The notes below the pieces were generated by a model. It was given only the letters and a program-made list of their open reading frames with translations, ran no database searches and was not told where the DNA came from. Below are positions 52,256 to 60,849 of a DNA stretch of 64,000 nucleotides, in pieces. This stretch comes from CBDBZX01 sp965213645 (lineage in GTDB: Bacteria > Deinococcota > Deinococci > Deinococcales > Trueperaceae): positions 434,001 to 498,000 of the forward strand of contig CBDBZX010000008.1 of assembly GCA_965213645.1 (NCBI GenBank), written 5' to 3'. The stretch's first letter is position 1, and the number at the start of each line of letters is the position of its first letter. The translations under genes and the position numbers were made by a program.

Positions 52256-53611
52256 CTACTCCCGACCTCGCGCGTCTGACGCAGGCGTCCACGGAACCGT
52301 AAAGGTGACGGTGCGCTCTTCGGGCACGCGCACCTCTTCAATCTCGGAGCGGCGTTCGCCCACCTGAGCTTGGAGCCGCCACAGCCCCGTTCGGTCCAAG
52401 ACGGTGGAGCCCGGCACGATGCTGATGGGACGCCCTGAGGGTAGCGAAGACCCGGCTGGGCTCTCGACGATAAAGAGTTGGGCCTCTAAGTTCGCCGGCA
52501 CCATCTCTACGTTGACAAGGTACGCGCCACTCGTATCCGACCTTCCTATGCCCGTGAACACGCCCAGCACGGCGCTCACCCCGATATCGAGGGCCGTACT
52601 GACCGCTTCCCCCACCGAAGTACGGTTAAAAAACGCGAGTGCGCCCAAAACGAGGAGGCCGATCACGAGGGCGATGAGCAGGGCGGTGCGGCGGCCTCTT
52701 GCGCCACGGGAGAGGGTGGAGCGCGGGCGTTCGTCGAACGTCCCGAAGCCGAAGGGGTCGTCGGCTGCGGGGTCGCTCAGGCTTTCGCCTGAGCCTGAGC
52801 CTCGAGCCACTTTGGTGGAGCGCACCGCGCCAAGCTGCGGCGTAGCGGCGTCTTTGTCTGGCAGCACCGCTACCGTCCCCTTGCGACCTGGCTGATTGGG
52901 CGCTCTAAAGGGATTGTTCGAAAACGTTTCCTCTTCGGCTGGGCTAAAGTCGAGATCATCGAAGGGGGATTTTTCCTCCTGAATAGGTTCAACCTCAGGC
53001 TCGACCAACCGCTTGTAAATCGTCTCGGCGTTCGGCCTCCTTTTGGGGTCGGCGTCCAAGCACGCCGCGATTAAATCAGCGACCTCTTTTGGAAGATGGC
53101 GACCCGCCAGAAACTGCACACTCCGCGCCCAGGAGAACACGTCGCTCTTAGCGGACGCGCCGCCGATGCGTTCGGGCGCACTGAATTCCGAGGCGGCGTC
53201 CCAGGCGGCCCAGGGTACGCCGTAGCCCTCCACCATCACGTGGTCGTTCGCTTTCAAAAAACGCTCAGGGCGCAGGTCGCCGTGGACAACGCTCGTTCTC
53301 GCCGCGTCGTAGAGCGCCGCCGCGCTGTCGCGCAGAAGCCCCGCGACCTCGTGCGGTGCGACGCTTCCGTGCAGCGGCTCGTACCCCCGCGCATACGCCA
53401 CGACAAGCTGACCGCGTCCGCTTTCGACGTTGGAGGTCAAAATAGCCGGTATCGCCTCGGACTTCAGCTCGCCGACTTTAGCCGTCGGCCTGCCCGCAAA
53501 CCTGTAGATCAGGACGGGTAGCCCCGTTAATGGGTCAAGGCCGTGAAAGGTCTTGACCGCGTCGTGCTCGGCAAAAAGCCGCTGAGGTTGGTAGCGTGCT
53601 ACTTGAGCCAT
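52256..53611 (-). CDS. Membrane-anchored pseudokinase-like protein
   Basis: This protein of about 451 residues resembles a Ser/Thr protein kinase in its C-lobe: VVHGDLRPERFL near residue 110, a FSAPERIGG stretch near 152 and DPKRRPNAETIYKRL near 190. It lacks a Gly-rich loop and clear VAIK lysine, and GYG replaces the DFG motif, so it is probably inactive. A low-complexity linker, one membrane helix (TALLIALVIGLLVLGALAFF, about residue 310) and an extracytoplasmic PEGA-like beta domain follow. I use ATG 53611 (MAQVARYQ). Upstream residues look non-coding. Confidence 0.75.
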   Translation of the reverse strand: MAQVARYQPQRLFAEHDAVKTFHGLDPLTGLPVLIYRFAGRPTAKVGELKSEAIPAILTSNVESGRGQLVVAYARGYEPLHGSVAPHEVAGLLRDSAAALYDAARTSVVHGDLRPERFLKANDHVMVEGYGVPWAAWDAASEFSAPERIGGASAKSDVFSWARSVQFLAGRHLPKEVADLIAACLDADPKRRPNAETIYKRLVEPEVEPIQEEKSPFDDLDFSPAEEETFSNNPFRAPNQPGRKGTVAVLPDKDAATPQLGAVRSTKVARGSGSGESLSDPAADDPFGFGTFDERPRSTLSRGARGRRTALLIALVIGLLVLGALAFFNRTSVGEAVSTALDIGVSAVLGVFTGIGRSDTSGAYLVNVEMVPANLEAQLFIVESPAGSSLPSGRPISIVPGSTVLDRTGLWRLQAQVGERRSEIEEVRVPEERTVTFTVPWTPASDARGRE

Positions 53612-53756
53612 GCGCGGTTCCCTAATTCCATGTTGCTCACGCCTGCAAGTATAACGTATTGATGTGAGGTTTTTTACAAAATTGGGAAGGAGTGGGGGGA
53701 GTGAAGGGGTCTCGAGAAGGTACCGCGCCACTATAGCTGAGGTGTCACCTCAGCCC

Positions 53757-53791
53757 TTGTGAACCTCTTCTCAAGTTGCTACGCTTAAACC
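53757..53791 (+). promoter_or_regulatory. Promoter of the Mrp/ApbC gene, leaderless type
   Basis: TTGTGA (53757-53762), a 17-base spacer and TACGCT (53780-53785) form a sigma-70-type promoter. The ATG follows the -10 box by six bases, so the message would have little or no leader. Confidence 0.6.
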
Positions 53792-54862
53792 ATGACAAAC
53801 CCTATCGACGAAGCCGCCGTCATCCAAGCCTTGCGCACGGTGGATGACCCCGAACTCCATAAAGACCTAGTCTCGCTTGGCATGGTCAAAGAGGTCCACA
53901 TTCGAGAGGACGCACAAGATGTTACTGTCGCCCTAAAAATTGACCTGACCACCCCCGCGTGCCCGCTTAAAGGGCAGATCGAAGCGGAGGTCAAGGCGGC
54001 GCTCCTCAAGTATTTAGGCGTCGAGCGCGTGGACATCACCTTCGGCTCGCAGGTGCGCAGTGGACAGGACAACGAGCTACCCGGCGTGAAAAACGTGATC
54101 GCGGTGGCGTCGGGTAAAGGGGGCGTGGGCAAGTCTACGGTGGCGGCGAATTTGGCGGCGTCTTTAGCGTTAGAAGGAGCCAAAGTCGGCCTCTTGGACG
54201 CCGACATCTACGGTCCCAGCCAAGCCAAGATGTTCGCTGTCGAGGGCAAACGCCTCATGGCAGACGACGAAAAGAACATCATCCCCCTGAAGAGCTACGG
54301 CGTCAAAGTCATCTCGATTGCGAACCTCGTCCAAGACGGACAAGCGCTCACTTGGCGCGGCCCCATCCTCCACGGCACGCTGACCCAACTCCTCAAGCAG
54401 ACCGTCTGGGGCGAACTCGACTACCTCATTGTCGATTTGCCACCCGGCACAGGTGACGTACAGCTTTCCCTGTCGCAACTCGTTCCCTTGACGGGCGCAG
54501 TGCTCGTCACCACGCCGCAAGAGGTCGCGCTGATGGACGTGCGCCGCGCCTACACGATGTTTCGCAAGCTGCACACGCCCGTTTTAGGTATCATCGAGAA
54601 CATGTCGTACTACGCGCTACCCGGCGGTGAACGCGATTACATTTTCGGTGAAGGGGGCGCAGCCGCGTTTGCCAAAGGGGAAAAGCTCGCGCTCTTAGGC
54701 GAAATCCCCATCACACGGCGGATGCGTGAGAGTGGCGACCAAGGGCAACCTTTAGTGATGGCGGAGCCCCAGAGCCCGGACGCGAAAGCGCTCAGAAGTG
54801 CGGCGCGGACGCTGGCGGGGCAGATTAGTATTCAGGCGATGATGACGCTACCTGTGGTGTAG
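53792..54862 (+). CDS. Mrp/ApbC iron-sulfur carrier ATPase
   Basis: This 356-residue protein is an Mrp/NBP35-type ATPase for Fe-S cluster transfer. An N-terminal MIP18 domain (residues about 5-85) with TPACPLKGQIE precedes the deviant Walker A GKGGVGKST at 108-116. LIVDLPPGTGDVQLSL lies near residue 210. The CxxC motif that binds the bridging cluster in many homologues is missing. At the expected place it reads NMSYYALPGGERDYIFG. It may bind clusters differently or act in another way. Confidence 0.9.
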   Translation: MTNPIDEAAVIQALRTVDDPELHKDLVSLGMVKEVHIREDAQDVTVALKIDLTTPACPLKGQIEAEVKAALLKYLGVERVDITFGSQVRSGQDNELPGVKNVIAVASGKGGVGKSTVAANLAASLALEGAKVGLLDADIYGPSQAKMFAVEGKRLMADDEKNIIPLKSYGVKVISIANLVQDGQALTWRGPILHGTLTQLLKQTVWGELDYLIVDLPPGTGDVQLSLSQLVPLTGAVLVTTPQEVALMDVRRAYTMFRKLHTPVLGIIENMSYYALPGGERDYIFGEGGAAAFAKGEKLALLGEIPITRRMRESGDQGQPLVMAEPQSPDAKALRSAARTLAGQISIQAMMTLPVV

Positions 54863-54933
54863 GGACTGGTACTGGTGGTGCAGGGGAGAGAAGTTTGAGA
54901 GAATAGGGTGCTCACCGATGTTCTCCCCCAGTG

Positions 54934-55350
54934 CTACAGCATCCCTTCGCGCTTCTCCTCCTCATAAAGCCGCTCTTGCACAAACGCTTTTAAGAGGGTT
55001 TGGTAGCCCGTCCCCTTACGCTCAGCGAGCAGCTTGAGCCGCGCTACGGTGTCGTCTTCGAAACGCACTGCGATGGGACCGGAGCGCTTAGGCTTCGCGC
55101 CCAGCGTTCTCAGCAGACGCCGCACCGACATCCCCCTCGCCTGCGCAACCTCTCTAAGCTGTTCTATGATCTCTTCTGGTAAGTCTAGCGTGACTTCAAA
55201 CGCTTCACGGTTTCCTCTAGTGGCACGCTCCGCTAAGTACGCTTTCTCGAGCTTCAAAACCGTCACCCTAGCAGGCTCCAACTCGCCCTTCTCAATCAGT
55301 TTCATCTGCCTAACGCCAGTGATAAGGTCATCAAAAAGGTCGTCTTCCAT
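54934..55350 (-). CDS. Mosaic antitoxin-like protein (HTH-antitoxin N terminus, CopG-type C terminus)
   Basis: This 138-residue protein combines parts of its two upstream neighbours. Its start (DLITGVRQMKLIEKGELEPARVTVL) matches that of the HTH gene at 55702-56004, and its end (LLKAFVQERLYEEEKREGML) matches that of the CopG-like gene at 55358-55705. Between them is a further segment with LPEEIIEQLREVAQARGMSVRRLLRTL. Both ends look like antitoxin dimerisation or DNA-binding segments. ATG 55350 is used, as the preceding open frame lies in the neighbour's 3' end. Confidence 0.7.
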   Translation of the reverse strand: MEDDLFDDLITGVRQMKLIEKGELEPARVTVLKLEKAYLAERATRGNREAFEVTLDLPEEIIEQLREVAQARGMSVRRLLRTLGAKPKRSGPIAVRFEDDTVARLKLLAERKGTGYQTLLKAFVQERLYEEEKREGML

Positions 55351-55357
55351 AGTGCGT

Positions 55358-55705
55358 TCACCGACTCTCCAACACGCCCTCGCGCTTCTCCTCCTCATAG
55401 AGCCGCTCCACCACGAACTCTTTAAGAAGCATCTGATACCCTTTACCCTTTTTACGCGCGAGGTGCCTAAGTCGCCCCAACGTATCCTCGTCCAGGCGCA
55501 GTGAAGTGCTGGTGCTCCGTTTGCGTACAGGTGGCGCGGGTATATCTTCGTCCTTGGCAGCCGCTCGGTCTATAAACTCTTCGCTAAAGGCGTGCGTACT
55601 CCAAAAGTTATGCTCTTCACGCTCGCTCTGAAATTCTGGGATGTCGTCCTCACTATAGATGAGAACAGTACCCTCTTCACCCGTCCCGGGTCTTTCTGCA
55701 CTCAC
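55358..55705 (-). CDS. CopG/BrnA-like antitoxin
   Basis: This 115-residue protein resembles the CopG-type antitoxins that carry a EEHNFWSTHAFSEEFID-type segment in the middle, followed by a ribbon-helix-helix-like part STSLRLDEDTLGRLRHLARKKGKGYQMLLKEFVVERL. Such proteins bind DNA and a cognate RelE/BrnT-type toxin. The start overlaps the stop of the HTH gene by four bases. No clear toxin lies directly next to it. Confidence 0.75.
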   Translation of the reverse strand: MSAERPGTGEEGTVLIYSEDDIPEFQSEREEHNFWSTHAFSEEFIDRAAAKDEDIPAPPVRKRSTSTSLRLDEDTLGRLRHLARKKGKGYQMLLKEFVVERLYEEEKREGVLESR

Positions 55706-56004
55706 CGCTGCGCCCCCAGCACCACATCGGGATGCTTCGCCGCAATTTTAAGCAGCGTACGCGCCGCCCCGCTGGGCACACGCCGCCCCTGCTCCCAACC
55801 AATGACCGTATGTTTGCTGACGCCTAAGAGCGTGCCGAACTCAGCTTGAGAGAGCCCTAAAGTGCGCCGCACATCGGAAACTTTAGGCGTATCGTCTTCC
55901 AATACCGTTACTCTGGCGGGTTCTAGCTCTCCCTTCTCAATGGCTTTCATCTGCTTGACGCTAGTGACAAGGTCACCAAAGAGTTTATCGTCCATCCCGT
56001 TCAC
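55702..56004 (-). CDS. Helix-turn-helix antitoxin-like regulator
   Basis: This 100-residue protein has an XRE-type helix-turn-helix in its second half: VSDVRRTLGLSQAEFGTLLGVSKHTVIGWEQGRRVPSGAARTLL, as in HigA/MqsA-type antitoxins. The N-terminal half (DLVTSVKQMKAIEKGELEPARVTVL) is the usual extension of this group. The GTG start at 56004 overlaps the DUF2283 stop by four bases. It probably represses this operon. Confidence 0.8.
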   Translation of the reverse strand: MNGMDDKLFGDLVTSVKQMKAIEKGELEPARVTVLEDDTPKVSDVRRTLGLSQAEFGTLLGVSKHTVIGWEQGRRVPSGAARTLLKIAAKHPDVVLGAQR

Positions 56005-56216
56005 GCGGCGATGTCGTTCGGCAACATTAGAGCAGCGCCCTCATCCTGCTTTGCCTCCTCGAGAAACCCCTTTGCGTCATGTGTTTCTAACCCCACGACG
56101 CGCCCCTCTTTATCCAAGTCAAGGAAAAGTCCGGGTTTTACCTCTATCGTCCGCTCAATCTCACCATCTAAGTGAATGGATAAAATATTAGCTTCCTCAG
56201 TCCATAAAACGTTCAT
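56001..56216 (-). CDS. DUF2283 protein
   Basis: This 71-residue protein matches DUF2283: YDXXADILYI-like start (WTEEANILSIHLDGE), then LDLDKEGRVVGLETHDA. DUF2283 proteins are often encoded right after a DUF4258 protein and are suspected antitoxins. Its ATG overlaps the DUF4258 stop by four bases (ATGA). The partner arrangement is seen here. Confidence 0.82.
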   Translation of the reverse strand: MNVLWTEEANILSIHLDGEIERTIEVKPGLFLDLDKEGRVVGLETHDAKGFLEEAKQDEGAALMLPNDIAA

Positions 56217-56455
56217 TTACTTCTCCTAACGACGCTCCATATGCGAATGTGTTTTTCAGCGAGAGGTTCATACCAAACAATGAGAGTAGAAAGTTCCGTG
56301 TCTCGTTCAGCTTGAGTATTATTTGAGGTCTTACTCTTCATCTCGCGGTCAGGCTCCTGTACACACCTTTCGACTTGACGCTCAGATACTTTGCGCTGAC
56401 GCATACGTTGCAAAGCGTGAGGATGATAGTCAATGCGCTCAAAGCGCCTATTCAT
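56213..56455 (-). CDS. DUF4258 protein, suspected toxin
   Basis: This 80-residue protein looks like DUF4258: HPHALQRMRQRKVSERQVERCVQEP at the start, then STLIVWYEPLAEKHIRIWSVVRR as the strand-forming end. The fold is like the small RelE-type toxins and the protein is basic. A TATAAA box lies seven bases before the ATG, so the gene probably opens the five-gene operon as a leaderless message. Confidence 0.75.
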   Translation of the reverse strand: MNRRFERIDYHPHALQRMRQRKVSERQVERCVQEPDREMKSKTSNNTQAERDTELSTLIVWYEPLAEKHIRIWSVVRRSK

Positions 56456-56511
56456 AGTCCAATTTATAGTACGGAGACATATAAGTCAATGTACAACAAC
56501 ATCTCAAGAGC

Positions 56512-59500
56512 TTACCCCGCCACCGACGCCTCCACCACCTCTATCTCCTCCTCGCTGAGCCCATAAAGCCCATACACCAAGCCATCAATCTCCGCGTCCA
56601 GCCCCGCAATCTCCGCCTCCAAAGAAACAAGCGCCGCTCCTGTCGCCGCCGCTTTCTGCTGATGCAGCCCCAACATCTTTTCCACCAGCCCTGTCATGTG
56701 GTTGTGGGCGCTCTGGTCGGTGGGGTTGGAGAGGTCGAGGGTGCGGATGGGGAGTTGAGATAGATATACACGTTTGAGTCTGAGTCGTCCGCCTTTGTCT
56801 GGGTCGCCCAAAGCGGGACAATGTCGTTTAAGATAAAGCCAAATTAGTTTTGAGTTGAGTACTCCCAGCAAAAATAGGTCATTCTGTGGAATGATAAATG
56901 TTGTATCCGCCGGATAATACTGCTGCAAATCCAACGTGAATCTTGAAGAGCTGGCAATATCTGGGTAAATTATCTTTGGTTCTTCAAACTCCGTGTAATA
57001 GTCAACGGCATCTTGAATTTCATACCATTCGTACGTACCTGACTTACGCCCCTTCCATTTTCCACCTTTCCAGTCTTTTGGCTTAGGCATCAATTGGTCT
57101 TTGAATTGTAAGAGGTACTTTTTTATTACGGAGTATTTCTCAATATCAATGCCGCGACGAGCGAAGATTAGAAACTGATTGTTGGGATTTGTTTGATATT
57201 TACGTACGTCGTTTCCTCTGATGAAAGGTTTGATTATTTCAGCACTTCTCGGGTCTGTATTTATAAGTTCAGAACGAGTTGCCTCATCAATGATAAACGC
57301 TCCATTGAAACCTGTTTTAATACCGTAATAGATACTTTTGTCGCCCAGATATTCCACAAGTGTAGTACTTTGCTTCTTCATCTTTGAAAGTATGTTCTCT
57401 TCTTGATTGTCCATCAAAGACCAATTACTATCGCTGATAGCACCGTCGGTAAAAATAGAGCCCAACTCTGAAATATCATCTCTAAGTGCGTCTGGGTTTA
57501 GTTCTTTGATAGGAGCGTAAAGAAAATTCTGTTCCTCAACTACGCCGCTTTCCATCATGAGAATCATCGGGAAGGTTGCGGCTGCTTCGAAAACTGGAAG
57601 TTCTCCAAAGTCAATAATTTGTAGAAGATGCTTGTCTTTGAGCCAGCGTCTTAGCGGTTTGCCGTAGTCCGAGCGCATCCACTTGTTCGCGATGATGTAG
57701 CTGAAGTGTCCGTTTCGGCTCAAGAGGTTGACGCCCAACTCGACGAAGTAAACGAGCAGGTCGGCGCTGCCGTGATAGGTCCTGTAAACCCTGCCTAGCT
57801 GCTCTTTGACGCGGCTGCTGATGGTCTCCTGTCGGATGTAGGGCGGGTTGCCCAAAATCACATCGAAGCCGATGAATTCGCCCCTTTCGCCCAGGGCTTC
57901 GGGAAATTCGAAGCGCCACTCGAAGGCGTTCTCGAAGATTTTGTTGCTCCTGACCTCTTCAATCTCTTTTTCTAGCTTTTCGATTTGCTTCTTAATCTTT
58001 GCCTGTTCTTGTTCCTGTTCTTTCATTTGTTCCTCAACATCTGCGAATACATTGTCTTGACTTACACCGAGTCTCGCCCTGAGCGAATTCAGCTTGAGCC
58101 TTTTGGGATCATTGAGCAGAATCTCTGTTCTAAAATCTCCTTTGATGCGCTCGATGATGCGTTCCATCTCGCGTTTTTGCTCTTTACTCTCAGGGTTACG
58201 GTAGGTGCGCACGGCGTCGCGGTAGTCCTCTATGGTGAGTTTGCTCTTTTTGAGGGCGTATTTAAGGTCGGCGTCCAGCGCAAAGCGGCTGATGAGCGAG
58301 TTGCCCGCCTTGATGTTGATGTCGATGTTGGGCAGGGTCTCGAGCTGACGTACCTCTTCTTTGGCCTCTTTGTAGTAAGCGTGTTTGAGCAGTTCAATCC
58401 AGAGCCTCAGCCGACAGATTTTGATGCTGTTCGGGTTGATATCCACGCCGAACAAGCAGTTTTCTATAAGACTTTGTTTTTCGTGAAAGAGGGTCTTTTG
58501 GACGCGCTGACTCTCCGGGCTTTTCGGATTGTAGGCGAACAGCTCGCCGTCGCCGTCCGTGATGACGAGTTCGTCGTTGCTGACCTCTAAGGTGTAGTCG
58601 CGCAGGGTTTTGCCGTTTTCATCCACCAGGATTTTGAGTTCGCTCTTGAGGGTCAGGAGTTCGTTTAAGGCCGAAACGAGGAAGTGACCGGAGCCTACCG
58701 CCGGGTCGCAGAGTTTGAGGCTGTTGATGATGGCGCTGGCTTCGCGCTTGTCGTCTATCTTGTTGTAGAGGTCGGCAACACTTCCACAGTTCCAGCCTTT
58801 GACCTCATTGAACTTTTGCAGCGTGGCGCGGCGGATGGTCTCGCGGCACATGTACATGGTAATGAAACCGGGTGTGAAAAAGGAGCCGTCTTTGTAGCCG
58901 TTGATCTTTTCGAAGATGAGCCCCAAGACCGAGGCGTTGATGAGCGTTTTGCTCTCCTCCTGCACGGCTTCGGAGCCTTCGCTGCTGAAATCGTAGGCGT
59001 CTAAGAATTCGAAGAGGTAGGCGAGCGTCGAGAGCTTGCCCGTGCGCCGTTTGCCCTGGGCGTCTTTGAGGACGGTGTGGGGGAAGAGGTCAAGCTCGCG
59101 CTCGTCGCGCAGGGCGCTCATGTCGAGGGTGACGTGCTCGAGTTCGGTAGGCTCAAACAAGCTCGAGTTGAGGTACGGTACATGTTCAAATTCGGCGGCG
59201 GAGGCGTGCCGTTCACCGACAGGTCTGGCGAGCACGCCGAAGAAGAGGGTGCTCACGTCGTCGTAGTTTTGAAGGCGTTGGCCGTTCAGAAAGGCGTAAG
59301 CCTCGTCCCCTTTGTGATAGCTCTTGAGTTGGGACTCGAGTAGCTTGAGGAACAACACGCGGTTGATCCAGGTGATGGACAGCTCTAAAGCGACGTTAAA
59401 GAGCCGTTCTTCACGGGTGTCGCCATAGTGTCCGGGCTGCGCCAAGCGGCTCAACTTATCGCGGTTCCCTAACTGAATAATGGTGTTCTCAATTAAAGAA

Positions 59501-60339
59501 GCGTCGCCGCGTTTGGTTTCCTCTTGCCGCACAATCAGCTTTTTACCTCCGATTTTCGTCTCCGTCAGCCCGATGATGTGTAAAAGCTCGGCGTAAAAGG
59601 TCTTGTCGAGGGTGTTGCTGTCATTCGCAAAGGGGAGTTTGAGCAGGTGCTCGGGGGAGAAGAGCTTGTAGAGGGTGATGAGCTTTTTCTCGCTTGCCGA
59701 GTCGGGTTGATAACTGCGCAAGTCTACGTGCGTGAAGGGGAGAGGTTCGTTTAAGCGTGCGATAAAAGGCTTCGCGATGTCGCTATAAAAAAACTCGGTC
59801 TTCGTCCCTGATAAACGCTTCGCCTCAAAATCCTTGAAGTCCTTAACGAAATTTTTATTCTCCACGAAGGTCTTTTCAAAGGCGCTCGAGTCGAAGAAGA
59901 ACCACTCATAGGTATCCGTAGCGATGAGGTGTTTAACGCCCGTGTTCTGATGAGTCACGCGCTCGCGCAGGTAGTACAAGACGAGTTCGTGTAGCGCTTT
60001 GCGGTTGAGGTCATCTCGGGTGAGCATCTCGCTCTTGTTGCTAGGGCTTTTGGTCTCGAGGATGACGCCGACGGGCGTGCTGGCGGTCTTGCCCTCGTGA
60101 ATCACCAGGTCGTTGCGCCCTTTGGTGTTGATGAAGTGGTCGCGGTAGTGGGTTTGCTCGAGAAAGTTGGCGATGAGTTTTTTATTGAACTCTTCTGACT
60201 CATTCTCTTTAATGCTGCTTAGCAGGGTCCCCAACTGCACCTTAAACCTCTCGAAGTCGGCGCGGTTAGGCTTGACCTTGCGAAACGCCTTGTTGAGCGC
60301 GTGCTGCGGCTTGTGCTGAGCGGTTGTCGTGTTCCCCAT
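56512..60339 (-). CDS. Type IIG restriction-modification enzyme (Eco57I-like)
   Basis: This 1275-residue protein joins DNA cleavage, methylation and target recognition. A PD-(D/E)xK-type nuclease pattern lies near the N terminus (ND at 76-77, E95 and K97 in ILETKSP). The N6-adenine methyltransferase domain has motif I DPAVGSGHF at 545-553, GVDINPNSIKICRLRLW at 631-647 and the catalytic NPPY at 831-834. A coiled coil lies at about 765-800. The C-terminal part (about 990-1250) is a target-recognition domain. Its start has a TAGAAT box nine bases upstream. It lies beside a toxin-antitoxin-like operon, suggesting a small defence island. Confidence 0.92.
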   Translation of the reverse strand: MGNTTTAQHKPQHALNKAFRKVKPNRADFERFKVQLGTLLSSIKENESEEFNKKLIANFLEQTHYRDHFINTKGRNDLVIHEGKTASTPVGVILETKSPSNKSEMLTRDDLNRKALHELVLYYLRERVTHQNTGVKHLIATDTYEWFFFDSSAFEKTFVENKNFVKDFKDFEAKRLSGTKTEFFYSDIAKPFIARLNEPLPFTHVDLRSYQPDSASEKKLITLYKLFSPEHLLKLPFANDSNTLDKTFYAELLHIIGLTETKIGGKKLIVRQEETKRGDASLIENTIIQLGNRDKLSRLAQPGHYGDTREERLFNVALELSITWINRVLFLKLLESQLKSYHKGDEAYAFLNGQRLQNYDDVSTLFFGVLARPVGERHASAAEFEHVPYLNSSLFEPTELEHVTLDMSALRDERELDLFPHTVLKDAQGKRRTGKLSTLAYLFEFLDAYDFSSEGSEAVQEESKTLINASVLGLIFEKINGYKDGSFFTPGFITMYMCRETIRRATLQKFNEVKGWNCGSVADLYNKIDDKREASAIINSLKLCDPAVGSGHFLVSALNELLTLKSELKILVDENGKTLRDYTLEVSNDELVITDGDGELFAYNPKSPESQRVQKTLFHEKQSLIENCLFGVDINPNSIKICRLRLWIELLKHAYYKEAKEEVRQLETLPNIDINIKAGNSLISRFALDADLKYALKKSKLTIEDYRDAVRTYRNPESKEQKREMERIIERIKGDFRTEILLNDPKRLKLNSLRARLGVSQDNVFADVEEQMKEQEQEQAKIKKQIEKLEKEIEEVRSNKIFENAFEWRFEFPEALGERGEFIGFDVILGNPPYIRQETISSRVKEQLGRVYRTYHGSADLLVYFVELGVNLLSRNGHFSYIIANKWMRSDYGKPLRRWLKDKHLLQIIDFGELPVFEAAATFPMILMMESGVVEEQNFLYAPIKELNPDALRDDISELGSIFTDGAISDSNWSLMDNQEENILSKMKKQSTTLVEYLGDKSIYYGIKTGFNGAFIIDEATRSELINTDPRSAEIIKPFIRGNDVRKYQTNPNNQFLIFARRGIDIEKYSVIKKYLLQFKDQLMPKPKDWKGGKWKGRKSGTYEWYEIQDAVDYYTEFEEPKIIYPDIASSSRFTLDLQQYYPADTTFIIPQNDLFLLGVLNSKLIWLYLKRHCPALGDPDKGGRLRLKRVYLSQLPIRTLDLSNPTDQSAHNHMTGLVEKMLGLHQQKAAATGAALVSLEAEIAGLDAEIDGLVYGLYGLSEEEIEVVEASVAG

Positions 60340-60560
60340 GTGAGCCTCATTCTATTGATTGGAAGCACCATAACGTTTGGAGGCGTGAGGGCGTCGTGGA
60401 ACATGTCACTATGCGTGGTTCGGTAGCGAGGATACGGGCATTGATGAAGAGCCCCAAGTAGCGCCTTATCTGCAACGAAGAGGTGTAAACCGTTACGCTT
60501 AGGAACAAAGGTGCGCTATATTCGGCGCTCGATACGAACGACAGAATTTAAGGAGCTTCC

Positions 60561-60839
60561 ATGCCTACAAACGGTTGGAGAGATACTGACGATAGAAATG
60601 CGTTAGCGGAACCCCCCGAGCGGGTGGACTCTTACGAAGATGACCCGGTAAGCCAGCGGGAGAGGGAAGTCAGGGAGCAAAAACCGCGCTCCTCAGCCCC
60701 TTCCGAACCTCATTCCGAAGAGATACGCAAAATCCAAGTAGACGACGAGGACCGCCTAGCCTTCCGCGTCGGCGTGAACGCCTTGACGCTTATCCTTTTA
60801 GGTTTCGGCATCTGGCTCCTCATCACGTACGTTTTCTAG
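60561..60839 (+). CDS. Small single-span membrane protein
   Basis: This 92-residue protein has a charged, Ser/Glu/Arg-rich N-terminal two-thirds and a C-terminal hydrophobic helix (VNALTLILLGFGIWLLITYVF). I do not recognise it. An AAGGAGC site precedes the ATG, and TATATT with TTACGC 18 bases upstream makes a likely promoter. It lies ten bases before the next membrane protein gene, with which it probably forms an operon. Confidence 0.7.
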   Translation: MPTNGWRDTDDRNALAEPPERVDSYEDDPVSQREREVREQKPRSSAPSEPHSEEIRKIQVDDEDRLAFRVGVNALTLILLGFGIWLLITYVF

Positions 60840-60849
60840 GCTTTTAACT

